Shown: positions 52,159 to 59,473 of the stretch, one piece after another
Layout: every line of letters starts with the position of its first letter
Position numbering within the stretch: the first letter of the stretch is position 1
Source of the DNA: Ectothiorhodospiraceae bacterium 2226
GTDB taxonomy: Bacteria > Pseudomonadota > Gammaproteobacteria > GCA-013348725
DNA length: 64,000 nucleotides
NCBI GenBank assembly: GCA_013348725.1
Contig: CP054689.1
Coordinates: 1,414,501 to 1,478,500 of the forward strand
Direction: 5' to 3'
Notes under the pieces: model-generated
The model's database searches: none
What the model saw: only the letters and a program-made list of their open reading frames with translations
Told to the model about the DNA's origin: nothing
Made by a program: the position numbers and the translations under genes

Positions 52159-52993
52159 GGAGCGCGGGAGCCGGCGACTGATCATCGGGCTCGGCGTCGC
52201 GGTCGTCGTGCTCGGTCTACTGTACGCCGGGTGGCAGGCCTGGGGGCCGCGCGATGACGGCGCGCCCGACGAGGCCGCACGTACGGAAACGGTGCGACCG
52301 GCTGACCGGCCCCCGGACGGACCACAGCAGGAAGTGGACCCGACGCGCGAGGCCCCGCCGTTCGAGGATGCGGCCCCCGCCGAGGAGGCGGACGAGATCG
52401 CGTGGGATGCACTCCAAGCGCACGAAGTCCTCGCCCACATGCGCGCAGTATGGGAATGCTATGCGAACGCCGACTGCACCCTGGGCGCGGACACCGACCC
52501 GCGTGCCGAATACTTCGAGGCGGGGGAGCGTCTCGCCGCCGCCATGCGCGCCCTTAATGAACAACACCGCGACCACCGGATCAGCGATCCCGAACTCGCC
52601 GCCGCGGCACTGGAGGTCCTGGCGTACGACAGCGGGCCCGCACGCGCCGAGGCCATTCAGGCGCTACGCGCGCTACCGCCTTCGGACGCGCACCTCGACG
52701 CACTCCTCACCACGCTGGATCAGCATCACGACGAGAAACTGTTCGAGCTCGCTCTGCCCGATCTGCAACGCTATGCCGAACAGGGCCGCCGCGATGAGGT
52801 GGACGAATTTCTGCAGTCCAACCTACGCCGCGGCGCCCAGTTCCCGGCGCGCACCATCGCGCGCCAACTCGGCCCGTTTCTGACGCCCGAGAACATCGCG
52901 GAGTACCGCGCCCTCGCCGAGGAACTGCCGGAGGATAGCCGCCACAGGGCGCTGCTCATGGAGACGTTGGCGGAGTACGAAGGCTCGGACTGA
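52145..52993 (+). CDS. Single-pass membrane protein with HEAT-like helical domain
   Basis: A 282-residue protein. A short basic start is followed by one membrane helix at about 11-31 and an acidic Pro/Glu/Ala-rich linker to about 85. A mainly helical domain (about 85-280) then has repeated A-L-x-x-L patterns like HEAT or TPR-type solenoids. It overlaps the transglycosylase gene by 14 bases, so the two products may work together at the inner membrane. No catalytic motif is seen. Confidence 0.72.
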   Translation: MSPAKERGSRRLIIGLGVAVVVLGLLYAGWQAWGPRDDGAPDEAARTETVRPADRPPDGPQQEVDPTREAPPFEDAAPAEEADEIAWDALQAHEVLAHMRAVWECYANADCTLGADTDPRAEYFEAGERLAAAMRALNEQHRDHRISDPELAAAALEVLAYDSGPARAEAIQALRALPPSDAHLDALLTTLDQHHDEKLFELALPDLQRYAEQGRRDEVDEFLQSNLRRGAQFPARTIARQLGPFLTPENIAEYRALAEELPEDSRHRALLMETLAEYEGSD

Positions 52994-53080
52994 CCGCGCC
53001 CGTTGGGCGAGGGCGAATCTGCTTTCCGCGTCGTCAATACGGTCCTCCAGCAGGCGATGGCTCGCCGAGCCCGCCGGTCG

Positions 53081-53551
53081 CTACTGCGCGTCGACGACCT
53101 CGGCCAGAAACTGACCGTGCACCTGGAGGTAGGTGCGTACGGCGTCGCGCAAACGCGCCCTGGTGATGCCGCCGGCGACGTCCACATCCATCTCCAACGC
53201 CGGATCACCATCACTATCCAGAAAGGCCTTGGTGAACAGCCGCGTGCGGTTCCACTCGTTGACGTCCTGCAGCGTAACGGCGGTGTCGGCCATGGCGGAG
53301 TAAAAACGCAGCACCGTATAGTCGTTCTCGCGCACGAAGGCCACCACGTTGTAACCGTTCAGGCTGAACAGAATGTCGTCGTCATCGTCGGCGCGGGCGT
53401 CGGCGACGCCCTCGCCCTTGAGCACGCTGACCACCTGCGCAGAGGTCAGTTTGCCGATGACTCGCTCGGACCCGTGGGCCGTCGACGACAGGAGTAAGGC
53501 GAGGGCCATACAGCACCACAGCGTGGCCGCTCTCGAGATCAGTGTTTGCAT
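53081..53551 (-). CDS. Exported YbjN-domain protein
   Basis: A 156-residue exported protein with a signal peptide ending in S-T-A-H-G-S. The mature part matches the YbjN family, with L-T-S-A-Q-V-V-S-V-L and V-N-E-W-N-R-T-R-L-F-T-K-A-F near residue 100, then D-G-D-P-A-L-E-M-D-V. YbjN proteins affect motility, biofilm and stress responses in enterobacteria. This member is periplasmic. Confidence 0.84.
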   Translation of the reverse strand: MQTLISRAATLWCCMALALLLSSTAHGSERVIGKLTSAQVVSVLKGEGVADARADDDDDILFSLNGYNVVAFVRENDYTVLRFYSAMADTAVTLQDVNEWNRTRLFTKAFLDSDGDPALEMDVDVAGGITRARLRDAVRTYLQVHGQFLAEVVDAQ

Positions 53552-53663
53552 TATTGTTATTCTCTCGGACCTGGAAGGACCCGGGCATTATACATCTGCG
53601 CGGGCGTGAAGCATGCCGGTCAATCGCGTAGCATGGACCGCAGCTCGCTATTACTCAGGTCCT

Positions 53664-53873
53664 ATGACGCTCAAGATCCTCACGTTCCTCGCCCTGGTCG
53701 GCTTCGCCTGGTGGCGCCTACGGCGCTTTCTCTACGGCAGGACCCTGCAGAAGCAGGGGATAAAGAGACCTGAGCCGCAAGGTATCCGCCCGATTGCCAT
53801 TTTTGCCGGGGCCATGGTGGCGGTGTATGCCGGGGTCCTACTATGGCACATGCTCGGTTTCGCGGCGCCGTGA
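53664..53873 (+). CDS. Small membrane protein of unknown function
   Basis: A 69-residue protein with two helices (M-T-L-K-I-L-T-F-L-A-L-V-G-F at the start and A-I-F-A-G-A-M-V-A-V-Y-A-G-V-L-L near the end). ATG 53664 is used with CAGGT before it. No partner or motif points to a role. Confidence 0.6.
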   Translation: MTLKILTFLALVGFAWWRLRRFLYGRTLQKQGIKRPEPQGIRPIAIFAGAMVAVYAGVLLWHMLGFAAP

Positions 53874-54008
53874 TGTAGCCGTTCGCCGGCCCTTGAGTTA
53901 GCCGAGACACACCGCGAGTGAATCGGTGCGCGCAGCTTGACGGAGGGATTGCCGCGACACGGATACCGGACGCGCGCGGGAGCACAGAATCCGCAGGCTG
54001 AGTCCCAA

Positions 54009-54413
54009 CTACGGTCGCGGCGCGTCCACTTCGACGGCGTAGGCGGAAATGCCGACAAGCCGCAGGCCGGCGCAGGTGCCAGAGACGTGGGTATCGGCAC
54101 CGCCCACGTTGAATCGCAACCTGCCTTCCTCGGCCTGCTCCACCGTCAATGCGGCCGCGGTGGACACGCCGAAGCCCCGTAACGCTAGGTCAGTGACGGC
54201 CAAGAAATCGAGGGTGACCTGCGCGGTATTCGCGCTCGGCGCCCACCGCCTGGGCGGACGGTCGGGAAACCGCGCCAAGTCAGCGCGAAGGCGCATGGTG
54301 GGGCCCTCGCGGTGCAGCGTGACTTCCAGTACGTCCATGCGCTCCAGGCCATGGCTAGAGGCATACAGCGTGGCCACCGCCTCTCGGTTCATCAGACAGT
54401 CGATCCAAATCAT
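54009..54413 (-). CDS. Imm50-like immunity protein (orphan)
   Basis: A 134-residue protein resembling immunity family Imm50: an N-terminal W-I-D-C-L, then V-L-E-V-T-L-H-R-E-G-P, L-R-A-D-L-A-R-F-P-D-R-P-P-R-R-W and V-T-L-D-F-L-A-V near the middle. Imm50 proteins neutralise polymorphic toxins secreted by other cells. No toxin gene is next to it here. The open frame extends upstream to 54728 in the same phase as the TusA-like gene, but ATG 54413, with AGGAG upstream, gives the family length. I cannot exclude a start at GTG 54632. Confidence 0.65.
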   Translation of the reverse strand: MIWIDCLMNREAVATLYASSHGLERMDVLEVTLHREGPTMRLRADLARFPDRPPRRWAPSANTAQVTLDFLAVTDLALRGFGVSTAAALTVEQAEEGRLRFNVGGADTHVSGTCAGLRLVGISAYAVEVDAPRP

Positions 54414-54728
54414 GCTCGCGCGGACTCCTGTGCCCAATGCTGACTGCGCCCTAGGCCCTTTCTGCCGGAACTGAGACAGGAGGTCAATGGCCCAGACGAC
54501 GGGGTTGCTTGCCATGCGCACGTCACGCGACCTGCGCAGCGCCGGCGCGTGGTGAGCCACCGAAAGGTCGCGGATGCGCATCGGAACGAGCGCCACGTGC
54601 ACGAAGTCTTCGATGCCGTTGCTGAAACGCACGAGAGCGATGGCGCCGCCAAGGAGTGCCCGCCCGAGATCCTGACGTACTTGTAGTTCGAGGTGGTTCC
54701 CCTCAAGCCCTGGTGCTTCGCGGCCGAC
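54414..54728 (-). other. Open frame continuing from the TusA-like stop into the immunity gene
   Basis: A 315-base stretch without a stop in the phase shared by the TusA-like gene and the Imm50-like gene. Translated, it has segments such as L-E-L-Q-V-R-Q-D-L-G-R-A-L-L-G-G and V-V-W-A-I-D-L-L that look protein-like, but no family is recognised. It might be a decayed gene or a genuine N-terminal extension of the immunity protein. Confidence 0.4.
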
Positions 54729-55013
54729 CTACTTCACGACCGATATCGTCCATGCGTCTCCGTCTTGACGCATCCCCTTGAAGGTGTATCCCTTTTCCTT
54801 GCACCAGGCCTTCACGTCATCGCCACACGGCGCGTAGGTGGTAACAAGCACCGCGGAGGTGCCCACGTCGAGCGCGTCCATCGCGTTGTTGATCGACAGA
54901 AGGTAACCCGGACACGTCTGCCCGCGTACGTCGATGGACACGCGTCCGTCATCGAGCCGAAGAACCTCGGCGAAGATGGTTTTCTTCTCATCCTTCTTGC
55001 GAAATAGCCACAT
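54729..55013 (-). CDS. TusA-family sulfur carrier-like protein
   Basis: A 94-residue TusA-like protein. The active motif R-G-Q-T-C-P-G-Y-L-L lies at 30-39, with the sulfur-carrying Cys34. TusA itself has C-P-x-P; here the second Pro is replaced by Tyr. Two more Cys occur (C63, C71). TusA-type proteins relay sulfane sulfur to tRNA thiolation or to dissimilatory sulfur oxidation. ATG 55013 follows AAGAGGG and is preferred to TTG 55019. It lies upstream of the immunity gene and is divergent from a methyltransferase. Confidence 0.84.
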   Translation of the reverse strand: MWLFRKKDEKKTIFAEVLRLDDGRVSIDVRGQTCPGYLLSINNAMDALDVGTSAVLVTTYAPCGDDVKAWCKEKGYTFKGMRQDGDAWTISVVK

Positions 55014-55350
55014 TCTCAACCCTCTTCTTGAGCTCGTGGAGCAGCATGAAGCGCAAAGCGCTTGACCCGCCGCTGTCTATCATAACGTGAGGCGTGCGCT
55101 CATGCTTTTGCATGCATGAGGCGCTCCAACTGACGCGGACGCGCCGGGTAGCCATGTGTACGGGGGATCCACGCGCGTCCGCGGCGGGTGTCGATGTTGC
55201 GCCCTCCCGCCCCGCCGTGAGGCGGGGGCTGCCCCGCGCCGGATGCACGCCATTGACTCCTGTTGCGCTAGACTGAATGGATCGCCTCAAGGCGATCAGG
55301 GCGCGTCGGGACGCTGCGGACGCACCCCGCTCCGACGACGGGAGCCGCGA

Positions 55351-56157
55351 ATGAGCGACCAACCTGCGAATTATGAAGCCATCACCGCGCGCCAGCAGGA
55401 AGCATGGGCCACGGGCGATTTCAATCAGGTGGCGCGACAGAACGTGTGTATGGCCGAAGCGCTGTGTGACGCGCTGGATCTGCGCGCCGGGCAGCGGGTG
55501 CTCGACGTGGCCTGCGGCAGCGGCACGGCGGCGCTGGTGGCGGCGAGACGGTATTGCGATGTAGCAGGCATCGATTATGTCCCCGCCTTGATCGAGCGCG
55601 CGAAGCGGCGAGCGGAGGCGGACGGACTGGATGCCGAATTTCAGGTCGGTGACGCGCAGGCGTTGCCATTCTCCGCTGGGAGCTTCGACGCGGTCGTGTC
55701 CGTGTATGGCGTGCAGTTCGCCGCCAACCAAGCACAGGCTGCCCAGGAGATGCTGCGCGTCTGTCGTCCCGGCGGGAAGATTGGCCTGGCCAGCCCCATG
55801 CCCGAAGGCTGGAGCGGTGACTTCTTCGCGGTCAATGCCAAGCACGTGCCGCCACCGCCCGGCGTGGAGCCACCCCTGCGCTGGGGCACCGATCAAGGGT
55901 TGGAGGCCCTACTCGGGGCGGATACGGTATCGATCAGCAGTCAGAAGCGTACCGCGCTGCAGTACTACCGCTCCATCGATCATGCGGTGGACGTCTTCAT
56001 GACCTATTTCGGCCCCGTGGTACGGGCCTCCGCAGTGGCTGCCAAACAAACGCTGCACGACGACCTCAGTGCGGTGTTCCGCAAGTACAACCGCGCGACC
56101 GATGGAACCGCGGTCATCGAGAACACCTATCTCCTAACCACCGCGCTGCGTTCCTGA
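55351..56157 (+). CDS. Class I SAM-dependent methyltransferase
   Basis: A 268-residue methyltransferase of the UbiE/Coq5-like type. It has motif I V-L-D-V-A-C-G-S-G-T, then G-I-D-Y-V-P, G-D-A-Q-A-L-P-F and the motif V/VI segment V-C-R-P-G-G-K-I-G-L. The C-terminal part, with Y-F-G-P-V-V and F-R-K-Y-N-R-A, matches methyltransferases acting on small molecules. ATG 55351 has GGGAGCC upstream. It is divergent from the TusA-like gene and monocistronic. Confidence 0.9.
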   Translation: MSDQPANYEAITARQQEAWATGDFNQVARQNVCMAEALCDALDLRAGQRVLDVACGSGTAALVAARRYCDVAGIDYVPALIERAKRRAEADGLDAEFQVGDAQALPFSAGSFDAVVSVYGVQFAANQAQAAQEMLRVCRPGGKIGLASPMPEGWSGDFFAVNAKHVPPPPGVEPPLRWGTDQGLEALLGADTVSISSQKRTALQYYRSIDHAVDVFMTYFGPVVRASAVAAKQTLHDDLSAVFRKYNRATDGTAVIENTYLLTTALRS

Positions 56158-56301
56158 CGACGCGCCGCCGAGTACTTCTGCTACAGCCTCGGGGTGCACG
56201 GGACCCGTGCCGCTTGGCGAGGGGGGCGCCCGGTTGCTCACCGCTACCAGCCGAGTTTCTCCCGTAGCTGGACTTCCCTCTGGATGGATTTCACGCACGT
56301 T

Positions 56302-56964
56302 CTAGGACTGAAGCTCGATGTTCCAGCCCGTCAGGCTGCACGCCAGGCGCACGTGCTGGCTCCGCTGCGCGTGCGACATGGGGCGCTGCAGCAGGGCAAG
56401 CTTCACGCGCAGCGCGTGCGCTTCGTGATCTACCGAAACGGTGCGCACGCGCAGCGGCAGGAGCGCCTCGCGCGCGAAGGCCTCGATGTCCTCGCTGAAG
56501 CGCACGAGGTCGACGGTCTCACCATGGAGTTGCTCGGTCACGCGCCGCACCTGCGCGCCGCCGACGCCCGCGCAGGTTTCAATGGGGTCCAGTCCCGGCA
56601 CCAGCGCCCGCAGCGCCAGCTTGGCGCGGCTGCCCGCCTCGCGCGCGACCGCCTGGATGGCGACTGCGCCCTCGCGGATCTCGGGCACCGCGTTCTCGAA
56701 CACCCGCACCAGGAACATCGGCGCCGCGCGCGACAGACGCGCCGTCACGCCCGCCGGCGTCACGACGGCTTCGACCAGGTAGGCATCGATGCGCTCGCCC
56801 GGCTGGAAGCGCTCACCCGGGATCGCCTCCGCCTCGGGCAACACCCCCGTCACCTCCCCCAGATCGACGTGCAGCGCACCCTGCACCTGCTCGCGGACGA
56901 TGCCCGCCACGAGCGCGCCTTCGAGGTTCTTGAACTTTTCGAAGACTTGACTCTTGGCGTGCAT
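56302..56964 (-). CDS. Free-standing NusA-like S1-KH protein
   Basis: A 220-residue protein matching the centre of transcription factor NusA without its N-terminal RNA-polymerase-binding domain or C-terminal acidic repeats. Residues 14-79 are an S1-like barrel. The segment A-P-M-F-L-V-R-V-F-E-N-A-V-P-E-I-R-E-G (81-99) and A-R-E-A-G-S-R-A-K-L follow NusA closely. KH1 has G-V-G-G at 133-136. KH2 ends in S-L-T-G-W-N-I-E but has lost its G-x-x-G. It probably binds RNA; a role in antitermination or regulation is inferred. The neighbours (MscS channel, methyltransferase) give no clue. Confidence 0.8.
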   Translation of the reverse strand: MHAKSQVFEKFKNLEGALVAGIVREQVQGALHVDLGEVTGVLPEAEAIPGERFQPGERIDAYLVEAVVTPAGVTARLSRAAPMFLVRVFENAVPEIREGAVAIQAVAREAGSRAKLALRALVPGLDPIETCAGVGGAQVRRVTEQLHGETVDLVRFSEDIEAFAREALLPLRVRTVSVDHEAHALRVKLALLQRPMSHAQRSQHVRLACSLTGWNIELQS

Positions 56965-57009
56965 GTCGAACCTCTTCTACGGCGCTGCGGCTGCGCACGC
57001 GCGCGACGC

Positions 57010-58284
57010 TCAGAAACCCACCGGCAGGCGCGGCGCGTCCGCCGGCGCACCAAGCTGCTGGAGTGCCAGTCGCACGTCGGGGCCGCTCGGCTGCTGAAAC
57101 ACCTGCAGGCCGAACTCGGGCAGGATGGCGAGCAGGTGGTCGAAGATGTCCGACTGGATGCCTTCGTAGACCGCCCAGGCGGTGGAGCGGGTGAAGCAGT
57201 AGACCTCCAGTGGCAGCCCTTGCGGCCCGGGGTTCAGCTGGCGCACGATCAGGGTCATCCCTTGATGGACGTCGGGATGCTTGCGCAGATAGCGCTCGGT
57301 GTAGGCGCGGAAGGTGCCGATGTTGGTGACCTGGCGGCGATTGATCGGGTCGAGCCCCTGCGCCATCAGGGTGTCGTTCCATGCGCGCAACTCCAGCTCC
57401 TTTGCATCCAGATAGTCCGCCAGCACCGCAAAGCGGCGCAGGTTGTCCTGTTCGGACTCGGACAGAAATCGGACGCTGTTCTGATCGATGTACAGCGCGC
57501 GCTTGATCCGTCGTCCGCCGCTCTCCTGCATGCCGCGCCAGTTCTTGAACGAATCGGAGATCAAGCGCTTGGTAGGAATGGTGGTGATGGTGCGGTCCCA
57601 GTTCTGGACCTTGACCGTATGCAGAGCGATGTCGATAACGTCGCCGTCCGCGTTGAGCTGCGGCATTTCGATCCAGTCGCCCACGCGCACCATATCGTTC
57701 GAGGAGAGCTGCACACTCGCAACCAGCGATAGCAGTGTGTCCTGAAACACCAACATCAACACCGCCGCCATGGCGCCCAAGCCGGAGAGCAGAATCAGCG
57801 GCGAACGGTCGAGTAGCGAGGCGATGATCAGAATCGCCGCGACGGCGTACACGACGATCTGGACCACCTGCAGGTAGCCCTTGATCGGCCGATGTTTGGC
57901 GTCGGGTCGACGGCAGTAGATCGCGTTGACGCTGTGCAACAAGGCGCCGATCGCCAGCGCGAGGGTCAAAACGATGTAGGCGTTGCTGACGTTGCGCACC
58001 ACCACCACGGCCGCGTCCGCCAAGCCGGGCACCGCGCCGATACCCGCCCACAGCACCAGGGCGGGCACGACGTGCGCCAGGCGGACCAGTACCGTGCCCA
58101 GCCCGAGATCCGCATCCTGCCCCAGAGTGGTCGCCTGCAACATGCGGCGCGCCGCCCGCATCAGCACGTGCTTGGTGATGAAGTTCGCGAACCACACCGC
58201 CAGCAAGAGCAGGCTGATGGCGATGAGCGTGTAGACCCAGGGCTGACCGTCGGCCCACGTAATGAACCATTCGGGGTAAGACAT
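57010..58284 (-). CDS. Mechanosensitive channel, MscS family (YbdG-like)
   Basis: A 424-residue inner-membrane channel. Five membrane helices occupy the first 180 residues. The pore-lining helix region L-L-S-G-L-G-A-M-A-A-V-L-M-L-V-F-Q is followed by the beta domain with V-G-D-W-I-E-M and V-Q-N-W-D-R-T-I-T-T-I-P-T. The insert after the beta domain (about 245-360) and overall length resemble E. coli YbdG rather than MscS. It releases solutes on osmotic downshock. The NusA-like gene follows on the same strand with a 45-base gap. Confidence 0.91.
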   Translation of the reverse strand: MSYPEWFITWADGQPWVYTLIAISLLLLAVWFANFITKHVLMRAARRMLQATTLGQDADLGLGTVLVRLAHVVPALVLWAGIGAVPGLADAAVVVVRNVSNAYIVLTLALAIGALLHSVNAIYCRRPDAKHRPIKGYLQVVQIVVYAVAAILIIASLLDRSPLILLSGLGAMAAVLMLVFQDTLLSLVASVQLSSNDMVRVGDWIEMPQLNADGDVIDIALHTVKVQNWDRTITTIPTKRLISDSFKNWRGMQESGGRRIKRALYIDQNSVRFLSESEQDNLRRFAVLADYLDAKELELRAWNDTLMAQGLDPINRRQVTNIGTFRAYTERYLRKHPDVHQGMTLIVRQLNPGPQGLPLEVYCFTRSTAWAVYEGIQSDIFDHLLAILPEFGLQVFQQPSGPDVRLALQQLGAPADAPRLPVGF

Positions 58285-58528
58285 GTTCTACCGGCCTCTT
58301 GCGACGGGCGGACGACGCGCAGAGCGCCCCTCGCTTACCGCAACCGGGGCGAACAGCACGATATCAATGGATTACGGCTACCATAACACACAGAAAGCGG
58401 CGCCCGACGCGCGTGGTCAGTAGGTGGGACCGCGTCCGCGCATGCCGGCCCCGTGCGCGCTTGGTCGTGCGTGAACCTCACAGCGAACTCATACCCTGAA
58501 ATAGCAATAATCATCGCTCTCCCGGCAT

Positions 58529-59473
58529 TCACTCAGCGCCGCTGCGTTCCGCCACCTCCCCGGCGTCGGAGTGGGCTCGGGTACGGCGGGATGCCGAAGC
58601 TTGGCGCTTACGTTGCACGAGGTACGCGTGCAACATCTCGCTTGCCAATCCATGAAGTACTAGCCGATAACCCGCACGAAGCGTGCTCATGGCGACCATT
58701 GGGTGCTTATTGTTGACCAGCAGCATTGGCAATGGATCGTCCAAAAGCTGGCTCGTATAGATAGCGACGGTCTCATCCAGCTGGAGTGAGTTCGAGGCGC
58801 GCCAAAAGTCGCTGTCGGTCAGGAACAACTGGAAGATCGGTGTGAAGACTTCAATGGCCGTCAGCAGGTCTATTTTATTAGTCCAACCGTCGGGCATCGG
58901 TTCAATGGGCAATGGACCGTCCGTTATCATGCTGAAATCCAGGGGGGAAGAAGGAGGTTTTATCGTCCTTTCCTGCCGAGCGAGCTCGCGGTTCACCCAG
59001 ATAACGAAGTTGAATAGATTCAAGTCGTGTTTCACGAAGCCGTCCGGCTTCAGATCCTCCAGATTTCGAAATCGCATGAAGTGCAGCTCCGGTATCTGGA
59101 TGTCAGGAAGGTTCTTGAGGATGAACTGCTGGATCTCCGAGCCCACATGAAAGTGGCGCATCACCAGCCAGTTCGCATCCGGACTCACGAAATGGCGCAT
59201 TCCACCGACCAACACACGATGCAAAAGGCTCACTGCGCGTAGACGTTTTGGGAGGATGAGCTTGAGCAACTGCACGGCGACCAGGCCGAGCCGCGCCATG
59301 GGCCTGACGATGGGGAGGAGATACTGCCGGCTTGGACTACTGGCATCCCTTAGCCACCGTCGTTTCACTTCAGCATCTAACGGGATGCTTTGATCGAGTA
59401 GCAGTGCGTGCCACGGGCTTGGATCTGCCGGATCGTGTTCCCGATTTGGGTCCTCTAACCACGGCTGGCTCAT
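58529..59473 (-). CDS. Unrecognised protein coupled to the ketosynthase fusion
   Basis: A 314-residue protein with no family I can name with certainty. One membrane-associated stretch lies at about 58-80 (P-M-A-R-L-G-L-V-A-V-Q-L-L-K-L-I-L-P). The rest looks globular, with conserved-looking H-F-H-V-G-S-E-I-Q and K-H-D-L-N-L-F-N-F-V-I. The ATG overlaps the upstream KAS/di-iron gene stop by four bases (ATGA), so the two are made together. By context it may help the same lipid pathway, perhaps as a membrane-associated partner or acyl carrier handling protein (inference). Confidence 0.7.
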   Translation of the reverse strand: MSQPWLEDPNREHDPADPSPWHALLLDQSIPLDAEVKRRWLRDASSPSRQYLLPIVRPMARLGLVAVQLLKLILPKRLRAVSLLHRVLVGGMRHFVSPDANWLVMRHFHVGSEIQQFILKNLPDIQIPELHFMRFRNLEDLKPDGFVKHDLNLFNFVIWVNRELARQERTIKPPSSPLDFSMITDGPLPIEPMPDGWTNKIDLLTAIEVFTPIFQLFLTDSDFWRASNSLQLDETVAIYTSQLLDDPLPMLLVNNKHPMVAMSTLRAGYRLVLHGLASEMLHAYLVQRKRQASASRRTRAHSDAGEVAERSGAE

